Assembly: GCF_028281565.1 (NCBI RefSeq)
Contig: NZ_JANQJQ010000048.1
Span: 62,001 to 126,000 of the forward strand
DNA length: 64,000 bases
DNA from: Seonamhaeicola sp.
GTDB lineage: Bacteria > Bacteroidota > Bacteroidia > Flavobacteriales > Flavobacteriaceae
Reading direction: 5' to 3'
In this document: in pieces, positions 57,745 to 64,000 of the stretch
Numbering within the stretch: position 1 is the first letter of the stretch
Layout of the letters: each line of letters starts with the position of its first letter
Translations under genes and position numbers: made by a program
The notes under the pieces: generated by a model
Databases searched by the model: none
Told to the model about the DNA's origin: nothing
The model's input: the letters and a program-made list of their open reading frames with translations, nothing else

Positions 57745-59658
57745 CTAGAATAAATAGCGCTTAAAAGCTTCCATGGCGGCATAATCGGCCAGCCCCATAT
57801 CATTGTATTTTTTGGCTGTTAACCGGTTTCTGTCCTCCACGCGTACCCAAAACTCCCTGGAATCATCTCCCTGGAACATCACGCCATCTTTTTGGGACTG
57901 ATGATAAAATATGGCATGGCGTTTTTTAAGTACCTGATCCGGGCTCATGGGAACTGCCATATCAATTTCATAAAGCTCCCACTCGTGCCAGGCACCGCGG
58001 TATAGCCATACCCAGCAATCCTTCATATAATCCTTATGCTTTAAAGCCTCTATAGCCATAAACAAAGCATCTAAACATACTTTATGGGTACCATGGGGGT
58101 CAGCAAGGTCTCCGGCGGCATAAATTTGATGGGGCTTAACGCGTTCAATGATGTCACACATGATAGCGACATCTTTTTGCGACAAATTATTTTTCTTGAT
58201 GGTGCCCGTTTCATAAAACGGGAGGTCCAGAAAATGCACATGACTATCATCAAGGTTTAGATACCTGGTGGCGGCCAGTGATTCGCTACGACGGATATTG
58301 GCTTTCAATTTTCTAACTGGAAGTGTATCGATGTCATTTTCGGTTTTCTGATTTAAAAATTTGATGATAGCATCAGCATCTTTTGAATCGGTGCTAAGGG
58401 ATTTAGCTATTTCGGCAAATTTCAATGCTTCTTCGTCAGATACGGCAATATTCCCGGAAGTCTGATAAGCTATATGCACCTCGTGCCCCTGCTCTACAAG
58501 CCGGTCGAATGTACCTCCCATAGAGATCACATCGTCGTCCGGATGTGGGCTAAATATAATGACCCGCTTTTGCTCCGGTTGTGATCGTTCGGGACGGTAA
58601 GTATCATCGGCATCCGGTTTACCTCCGGGCCAACCGGTAATGGTGTGTTGCAGTTTGTTGAACATCTTAATGTTCAGATCGTAAGCAGTTCCTTCTTCAG
58701 TCAAAAGACCGGACATCCCATTGTCATTATAATCCTTATCGGTTAATTTTAAAATGGCTTTATTAGTTAATTCACTTAACCAAACCACCGCTTTTAATTT
58801 TAAAAAATCGGTCCAGATACAAGAGGTTACCAACCAGGGAGTCTTCACGCGGGTCAACTCTGAGGATGCCCCCTTATCCAGCACAAAAGTTGTATTGTTG
58901 TGTTCCTGCAAATAGGTTGCGGGAACCTGGGAGGTGATCGCTCCTTCAACAGTCTTCTTAACAATATCGGCCTTACTCACACCCCATGCCAAAAGGACAA
59001 TGCGCTTTGCTGCCCTTACCGTACCTACCCCCATAGTAATGGCTTTTCGGGGCACATTATCTATACCCAAAAAAGCAGGTGCCGCATCCACTCTGGTAAT
59101 ATGATCCAGCGTAATACTTCGCGTTCCCGAATTGTAATGCGAGCCGGGTTCATTAAAACCGATATGTCCGGTTCGGCCTATGCCCAACAACTGAAAATCA
59201 ATACCTCCATACGATTTGATCTTCATTTCATAGTCGATACAATGCTGATACAGCGCCTCAGCCCTAACACTACCATCCGGTATATTAATATTTTCAGGCA
59301 GTATATCTACATGGTCAAACAAATGCTCTTGCATGAAGTAGTAATAACTTTGGATATTCTGCTTGTCCATCGGATAATACTCATCCAGGTTAAAGGTAAC
59401 GACATTGGCAAAACTGAGCCCTTCTTCTTTATGCATTCTCACCAGTTCTTCATATACCTTTATTGGTGAAGATCCTGTGGCCAGGCCTAAAACACAGGTT
59501 TCATTCAGTGCTTCTTTCTTCCTGATGAGATTGGCCATTTCCCGGGCAACAAGTACGGAGGCCTCCCGGGAAGAATCAAATATGACGTTGTGGATACGCT
59601 CAAACCGGGTGTCTTCAAATTTGCCGGCTTCAGTGTAGGTAATGGTTTGATCTAACAT
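57745..59658 (-). CDS. nagB: Glucosamine-6-phosphate deaminase fused to PIG-L deacetylase-like domain
   Basis: Encodes 637 residues without a signal peptide. Residues about 1-270 are a NagB domain: CVLGLATGSSPIKVYEELVR, VVTFNLDEYYPMDKQNIQSY, and a GIGRTGHIGFNEPGSHYNSG active-site loop. It converts glucosamine-6-phosphate to fructose-6-phosphate and ammonia. Residues about 365-600 are PIG-L/LmbE-like with the zinc motif IIFSPHPDDDVISMGGTFD, then AAGDLADPHGTHKV. Such domains deacetylate GlcNAc-type substrates. The fusion is the usual long Bacteroidota NagB, and it could join deacetylation and deamination of GlcNAc released by this locus. Motif site F lies about 64 bases upstream, tying it to the regulon. 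Confidence 0.92.
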   Translation of the reverse strand: MLDQTITYTEAGKFEDTRFERIHNVIFDSSREASVLVAREMANLIRKKEALNETCVLGLATGSSPIKVYEELVRMHKEEGLSFANVVTFNLDEYYPMDKQNIQSYYYFMQEHLFDHVDILPENINIPDGSVRAEALYQHCIDYEMKIKSYGGIDFQLLGIGRTGHIGFNEPGSHYNSGTRSITLDHITRVDAAPAFLGIDNVPRKAITMGVGTVRAAKRIVLLAWGVSKADIVKKTVEGAITSQVPATYLQEHNNTTFVLDKGASSELTRVKTPWLVTSCIWTDFLKLKAVVWLSELTNKAILKLTDKDYNDNGMSGLLTEEGTAYDLNIKMFNKLQHTITGWPGGKPDADDTYRPERSQPEQKRVIIFSPHPDDDVISMGGTFDRLVEQGHEVHIAYQTSGNIAVSDEEALKFAEIAKSLSTDSKDADAIIKFLNQKTENDIDTLPVRKLKANIRRSESLAATRYLNLDDSHVHFLDLPFYETGTIKKNNLSQKDVAIMCDIIERVKPHQIYAAGDLADPHGTHKVCLDALFMAIEALKHKDYMKDCWVWLYRGAWHEWELYEIDMAVPMSPDQVLKKRHAIFYHQSQKDGVMFQGDDSREFWVRVEDRNRLTAKKYNDMGLADYAAMEAFKRYLF

Positions 59659-59721
59659 GATTGCAACATTTCCAATTAATAAAAATAAATTTAGGTATTG
59701 TGGTTATTTCAAAAATCAAAA

Positions 59722-59741
59722 TTTCGACCAACAACGGCTGG
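59722..59741 (-). promoter_or_regulatory. PUL regulatory motif, site F (nagB)
   Basis: Plus-strand core TTTCGACCAACAAC (59722-59735), exact consensus match, 64 bases upstream of nagB. AAATTTAT begins 29 bases after the core on the minus strand, as at site D. A weaker second half-site, CTTTGTCTT, lies about 21 bases upstream of the core on the minus strand, in line with a direct-repeat layout. Confidence 0.78.
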
Positions 59742-59957
59742 CACAAGACAAAGGTATTAGCCATTATTGCCCGTCAATCGGATTTAGCTATGAATTCTTA
59801 GGAGAATATATTTTACTATCAAATTCTTGTTTAAATTAAATACACTTTTATAAAATAAAAGCGCAGTACACCGCTACGCTTTTAACTAACTCAAACTAAA
59901 CTAATCTTAACAATTTATTGGTGTATATTAAGGAAAACGATGAAGTAATTTTTATAA

Positions 59958-59993
59958 GGGCTACACCTCAAATGATATAAATGGGTGTAGCCC
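59958..59993. terminator. Strong hairpin downstream of the GlpT-like gene
   Basis: GGGCTACACC (59958-59967) and GGTGTAGCCC (59984-59993) form a perfect ten-bp stem with a 16-base AT-rich loop. On the minus strand it is followed by TTATAAAAATT. It lies about 90 bases past the stop of the transporter gene and probably separates that unit from nagB. Confidence 0.7.
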
Positions 59994-60083
59994 AACCAAA
60001 CTAAACTAACTATATAATCACTCAAATAATAGAACTTTTGTATTTACGGACGTCTCTTCATTAATTCACAAATAATTTAGTCT

Positions 60084-61448
60084 TCAATCATTTACATTAA
60101 TGCTTTTAATATCTCCTCTTTCTTTTTTCCATGTCGTTATAACCAAAAGAAGACAAAGTATTGAAGCTATGGCGCATGAGGCATACATAGCAAACCATCC
60201 AAGAGTATCGGTAATATAAGCTAAACCGACACCCGAAAACGTGGCTCCGACATAGCCAAAAATACCCGTCATGCCACATGCACCGGAAATGGCTTCTTTT
60301 ACCGTAACCCTTGAAGCCTGAACGCCACTAATTAAATTCTGCGGACCATCAATGAGAAAACCAATTAACAATAAGGAAACGCCCGTTAGGATAATATTAT
60401 CGGGGCCGGAATAAAAATAAAAACCAATGATACTGAAGGTTAATAAAATGAGATAAATAACATTTATGGGGACACATCGGCCATTCCAATACCGATCTGC
60501 CAAATACCCTGCAACGATACCTCCGGGTATGCCTGCTAATGGCATCAATGTCCAGAATATGGCAACACTAACTTGATCAATGCCCTTGATATCATACAAA
60601 AAAATAGTTGCCCAATCCAAGGTGCCATATCTTACAATGTAAATAAACATATTGGCGATACTCAAGATCCAAATATATTTATTGGTAAATATGTATTTTT
60701 TTAATATCTCCCAATGCGACAAACCGGAGGAGCCCAGCTTAACAACGGCTCTGTCATTTTTATAGTTTTCAATTGGAGGCAGACCTAATGACACCGGTCT
60801 ATCCCTTAAAGTAATAAACAAGAAAATAGCAGTCAGGCAACCAATTATTCCGGGTACATAAAAAACCGCTTCCCAGCCAACTATTCCTTTATAATACAGA
60901 TTTATTATTCCGGCAATAAGTAACCCCACACCAAAGGTACCTGCCGTATGTGAGGAAGACATAATGGTCCATTTCGTTGCCCTTTCTTTCGGGGAAAACC
61001 AATGCACCAAACCTTTCGCTATTGGCGGGAAACCCATTGAATTGAAAGCTGCGTTTAACCCCCAGAAAAAAACTATTAAATACAGACTATTCAAGTAGCC
61101 AATAAACAAATGGATAATGGAGGCTAAAAAAAGACCTATTGCCAAAAATATCCTGATATTAGCCCTGTCCGCTATCATGCCACTAATAAACTTTCCGATA
61201 CCATAGACTACATAGAACACACTACTTAAAATCCCCAATTCCACAAGATCTATTTCTAACTTCTCACTTATAAGCGGTAAAGCCGGTGAAATGTTTTTTC
61301 TTGTAAAATAAAAAATGGTGTACCCAATATACATACCAATAAACATTCTCCACCGCCAATGTTTGTATGTCTTATCAATTAGGTTTTTAGGCACTTCATA
61401 TTCTGAAGGCTTTATCTGCCTTAATGAAGGTAATTTTCGAAATAACAT
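60084..61448 (-). CDS. GlpT/UhpC-like organophosphate:phosphate antiporter family transporter
   Basis: I chose ATG 61448 (MLFRKLPSLRQIKPSEYEVP), 454 residues; the longer frame from 61487 adds a poor N-terminus. There are about twelve spans. The segments WRWRMFIGMYIGYTIFYFTR, NISPALPLISEKLEI, SVFYVVYGIGKFISGMIADR and WGLNAAFNSMGFPPIAKGLV are typical of the GlpT/UhpT/UhpC branch of the major facilitator superfamily. It may carry a sugar phosphate or act as a sensor-like homolog. It follows a susD gene and probably belongs to the right-hand uptake locus. Between the two lies a bulged hairpin (61463-61495) in its leader. Confidence 0.82.
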   Translation of the reverse strand: MLFRKLPSLRQIKPSEYEVPKNLIDKTYKHWRWRMFIGMYIGYTIFYFTRKNISPALPLISEKLEIDLVELGILSSVFYVVYGIGKFISGMIADRANIRIFLAIGLFLASIIHLFIGYLNSLYLIVFFWGLNAAFNSMGFPPIAKGLVHWFSPKERATKWTIMSSSHTAGTFGVGLLIAGIINLYYKGIVGWEAVFYVPGIIGCLTAIFLFITLRDRPVSLGLPPIENYKNDRAVVKLGSSGLSHWEILKKYIFTNKYIWILSIANMFIYIVRYGTLDWATIFLYDIKGIDQVSVAIFWTLMPLAGIPGGIVAGYLADRYWNGRCVPINVIYLILLTFSIIGFYFYSGPDNIILTGVSLLLIGFLIDGPQNLISGVQASRVTVKEAISGACGMTGIFGYVGATFSGVGLAYITDTLGWFAMYASCAIASILCLLLVITTWKKERGDIKSINVND

Positions 61449-61556
61449 GCTGAATTGAGTTAGGATATATGTGCCTTCAACAGACACACATATCCAGCTT
61501 TAGATTAGTGATTTTAACTATTGGATTTTTTTTGAACTATTATGGTATGAAATCTA

Positions 61557-63095
61557 TTACCAGCCTTCATTTTGAGTTATTGTACCATCACTGGTACTTA
61601 TAACTAATGGTGGTATGGGCCATACATGATAAACATCCGGTTTATATTGTGGACGCGCCGGCCATATTTCTTCAACAGTAAAAGCTGAGTTAGGATCTGT
61701 TTTGTCAACATGGATTCTTCCGTGTAAGGCATTTGGAATTACTGAAGCTGCATCACCCCATCTAACCAAATCCTCATATCTTCCAAATAGTTCTCCGGCA
61801 AATTCAGCTCTTCTTTCATACTTTAAGTCATCCATAGTCGCCCCGGATAGGGATGCCAAACCGGCTCTTTCCCGTACCTCGTTTAATGGCCCGTCACCAT
61901 TTTGCCCTTGCATTAATAAAGCTTCAGCCTTCATCAATAAAATATGAGAGTATCTCAATAAAGGCAGGTTTAAATCTGTGGTTGGATGATCTCCATTACC
62001 ATTTAAGTGCTGCGCATCCGGATAACTATAGGGTTCCATATACTTATTAAATTGAAACCCTGACCAATTAATTGTTGACCAATATTGTCTTTCTTCTCCA
62101 AAGTAGGTAAATGTATCCCCAAATTTTAATAACGTGGCTTCTCTCCTGCTATCGCCTGAGAGATAAGATTCGTATAATTCCAATGTAGGCGCGAAATACC
62201 CCCAACCATTATATTTACCCCATCCTTTATTCTCTAAAGAAGCCCCGGGAAAAATACTGCCTCCTATTTTGTTACTTGGAACTGACCATAAATACTCCGG
62301 TCCCCAATTGTTTACAATAGTAAAGACATCTTTAAAATTAAGCTCCAGGGCATTCTTCCCTGAATTGATCACATCATTACATGCTTCCACAACTTTTGAC
62401 CAGGAACCTGAGTCATATTGAGCATTGTGCAAGTGTGTACGTGCTAAATATCCTAAAGCAGCATTTTTGTGTGGTTTTCCATAATCCGCCTGATTTAACT
62501 GGTCAAAATATGGCAGCATCTCGGCGGCTTTGGTAAAGCTTTGGGCAGCAAAAGCATAACTTTCACTCACATGACTAGGTCTTTCTATAAAGAACGTCTC
62601 AGTATTTTCATCTACAATGGGAATACCTGCCCGATGGTCCCCATAAATAACTGACAACTGAAAATAACATAACCCGCGCATAAAATAGGCCTGGCCCAAT
62701 GCAAAATTCTTAATATCGGTATTAATATCCATATTGGGAACATTAGTTATAATATCATTTGCACGTTTAATTACTATAAAATGCTTCCCCCAAATATCTC
62801 TTGTATAAGACCCTGAGCCATCTGTATAGAAGTTCTTAATATCTTCTATTTGCCCTTTTGATTTTCCAACGATGAAATCATCGCTTGGAATTAAAGAGTA
62901 CAAGTGCATCCCTCTACCATAGGTTCCTTGAAAATCATTCATTATATATAGACCATTGGTAGCAGCCGTTACATCTTCAGCCGATTTCCAAAAAGTTGCC
63001 AAAGTTGGAGCGCCTTCGGGTTTAAGTTCCAGAAAGTCACCATCACATCCTGTTAGGATGAGTAATACAAATGTTAATTTTATAATGTTTTTCAT
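61557..63095 (-). CDS. SusD/RagB-family surface lipoprotein (second pair)
   Basis: Encodes 512 residues with a lipoprotein signal (KLTFVLLILTGCDGD; Cys at about 17). The opening FLELKPEGAPTLATFWKSAE and segments AYFMRGLCYFQLSVIYGD, HKNAALGYLARTHLHNAQYD, LPLLRYSHILLMKAEALLM and ERRAEFAGELFGRYEDLVRW are classical RagB/SusD. It binds oligosaccharide at the cell surface with the SusC encoded 17 bases upstream. It differs clearly from the SusD at 23383 and belongs to a separate locus. None of the six-copy regulatory motifs is near it within the window. Confidence 0.93.
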   Translation of the reverse strand: MKNIIKLTFVLLILTGCDGDFLELKPEGAPTLATFWKSAEDVTAATNGLYIMNDFQGTYGRGMHLYSLIPSDDFIVGKSKGQIEDIKNFYTDGSGSYTRDIWGKHFIVIKRANDIITNVPNMDINTDIKNFALGQAYFMRGLCYFQLSVIYGDHRAGIPIVDENTETFFIERPSHVSESYAFAAQSFTKAAEMLPYFDQLNQADYGKPHKNAALGYLARTHLHNAQYDSGSWSKVVEACNDVINSGKNALELNFKDVFTIVNNWGPEYLWSVPSNKIGGSIFPGASLENKGWGKYNGWGYFAPTLELYESYLSGDSRREATLLKFGDTFTYFGEERQYWSTINWSGFQFNKYMEPYSYPDAQHLNGNGDHPTTDLNLPLLRYSHILLMKAEALLMQGQNGDGPLNEVRERAGLASLSGATMDDLKYERRAEFAGELFGRYEDLVRWGDAASVIPNALHGRIHVDKTDPNSAFTVEEIWPARPQYKPDVYHVWPIPPLVISTSDGTITQNEGW

Positions 63096-63112
63096 CTCTT
63101 CAATTTTTATTA

Positions 63113-64000
63113 TTAAAATGTTAGATTTATACCAAGCGTAAAGATTCTGCTTATTGGATATTGCCCGCCATCGATACCTTTATTCGCAACTTCCGGATCT
63201 AACCCTGAATAATTGGTAATCGTAAATAAATTTTGTCCTGACACATAGGCTCTTAACCTGCTATAAAACTTTGACTCCGGAAACGTATAACCGATCGTTA
63301 AATTCTTCAGTCTTAAATAATCAGTACTTTCAAGCCAGAAGTCCGAAGGTCTTAAGTTGTTATTAGGATCATTATTTGATAATCTAAAATTTGACGCATT
63401 CATGTTTCCGGGATGCCAGGTGTTAACAGCTTCGGCTGATAAGTTTGCCCCGGCCACTGAGGTTTGAGCCGGATAAAGGGTAGTTAACTTAAAGCCGTTA
63501 TAAGCTTTAGAACCACTTACGCCCTGGAAAAATAAATTAAGATCAAAGTTCTTATAATTAAAAGTCGCATTTAAGCCATAAGTGAAATCAGGAAATGCGC
63601 TTCCTTTGTAGACTTTATCCTCACCATTGATCACGCCATCATTATTCTGGTCTTTGAACCTTAAATCTCCGGCAACTGCATTAGGGTGTGCGGTATCCGC
63701 GGACGCCTCACTATCCGATTGAAAAATGCCATCAGCCTCTAAAAGATAAAATGAGAATAATGGTTCCCCAATTACAGACTCTATAGGAAAATGGGTTGCA
63801 ACCTGGGTAAAATCTAAAATATTGGTAATGCCGTTATCTAATGCTACTAATTCGTTATTTATTTTAGAAATATTTGCAGAAATATTATAGGTGAAATCAC
63901 CTTCATACTTTTGATAGCCTAATGATAATTCCACACCCTTGTTACGCACTTGTCCCGCATTTACAAAAGGGGCATTACTTACACCGGCAAGCGAACTAAT
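63113..64000 (-). CDS. SusC-type TonB-linked transporter, C-terminal part, 5' end outside window
   Basis: The minus-strand frame is open to the right edge; upstream codons continue in frame (ISSLAGVSNAPFVNAGQ), so the apparent start at 63949 is not real. The visible 295 residues are the end of a TonB-dependent outer-membrane barrel: VRNKGVELSLGYQKYEGDF, KDQNNDGVINGEDKVYKGSA, FTYGLNATFNYKNFDLNLFF, YLRLKNLTIGYTFPES, and the terminal FTLGINLTF with last-residue Phe. These segments are diagnostic of SusC/RagA proteins. With the next gene it forms a second SusC/SusD pair; the substrate cannot be told from this fragment. Confidence 0.93.
   Translation of the reverse strand: MSSLAGVSNAPFVNAGQVRNKGVELSLGYQKYEGDFTYNISANISKINNELVALDNGITNILDFTQVATHFPIESVIGEPLFSFYLLEADGIFQSDSEASADTAHPNAVAGDLRFKDQNNDGVINGEDKVYKGSAFPDFTYGLNATFNYKNFDLNLFFQGVSGSKAYNGFKLTTLYPAQTSVAGANLSAEAVNTWHPGNMNASNFRLSNNDPNNNLRPSDFWLESTDYLRLKNLTIGYTFPESKFYSRLRAYVSGQNLFTITNYSGLDPEVANKGIDGGQYPISRIFTLGINLTF

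Larger units (their letters stand above)
59659..60083. other. 425-base intergenic region upstream of nagB
   Basis: No credible gene lies here; a 60-codon plus-strand frame at 59657-59839 runs across the promoter and shows no protein features. The region holds motif site F (59722-59741) and a small hairpin AAAAGCG/CGCTTTT at about 59857-59882. It also holds a strong hairpin at 59958-59993. Two similar stretches (CAAACTAAACTAA type) occur near 59896 and 59998. The hairpins probably end transcription from the upstream GlpT-like transporter gene. Confidence 0.6.

Noticed and set aside
59657-59839. A 60-codon plus-strand frame upstream of nagB
   Set aside because: It runs through motif site F and the nagB promoter region and shows no protein-like features or start context.

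Overview
The window looks like part of the chromosome of a Flavobacteriaceae-type Bacteroidota, probably environmental or marine. The signs are two SusC/SusD pairs, many lipoproteins and secreted glycosidases, low GC, a long BspA-like surface protein with PKD domains, and almost no Shine-Dalgarno sequences. I cannot name the genus. I saw no rRNA, tRNA, insertion sequence, integrase or CRISPR array.

Layout. (1) 1-8042, minus strand: a giant surface protein cut by the left edge, with seven propeller-like repeats followed by five PKD + BspA/DUF285 repeat modules. (2) 8091-14398: a small glycine-rich membrane protein, a TPR histidine kinase with a LuxR-type response regulator, a tiny lipoprotein, an unrecognised 262-residue protein, and two tandem HExxH metallopeptidases. 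(3) 14526-59658: mainly one large polysaccharide utilization locus (PUL) on the minus strand, plus a plus-strand LytS/LytTR two-component pair (55924-57692). (4) 60084-64000: a GlpT/UhpC-like transporter, a SusD and the end of a SusC, belonging to another uptake locus that runs off the right edge.

The PUL. It encodes five GH92 alpha-mannosidases, a GH29 alpha-L-fucosidase, a GH31 enzyme, a GH130 mannoside phosphorylase (aspartate at residue 104), two sulfatases, a glycosylasparaginase-like Ntn hydrolase, a CBM9-like lipoprotein, a GH10-like TIM-barrel lipoprotein, a DUF5009 membrane acyltransferase, an exported Gfo/Idh/MocA oxidoreductase, SusC/SusD with an ASPIC/VCBS surface protein, a sodium:solute symporter, an L-fucose permease and a NagB-PIG-L fusion. 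Together these fit breakdown of a fucosylated, probably sulfated, mannose-rich N-glycan or glycopeptide. GH92 enzymes trim mannose, GH29 removes fucose, the asparaginase cuts GlcNAc-Asn, GH130 phosphorolyses Man-GlcNAc in the cytoplasm, and NagB and FucP handle GlcN-6-P and fucose. No classical GH18/GH85 endoglycosidase is visible in the window.

Main discovery. A conserved element, plus-strand consensus WTTCGACSRAYRAC, occurs six times. Each copy lies in the intergenic region ahead of one PUL transcription unit: fucP, susC, three GH92-led operons, and nagB. Five copies match exactly and one has a single mismatch. One copy has a second half-site 21 bp away, the direct-repeat spacing typical of LytTR-domain regulators, and a LytTR response regulator is encoded inside the locus, divergently from one of the sites. 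I infer that this two-component system controls all the units as one regulon.
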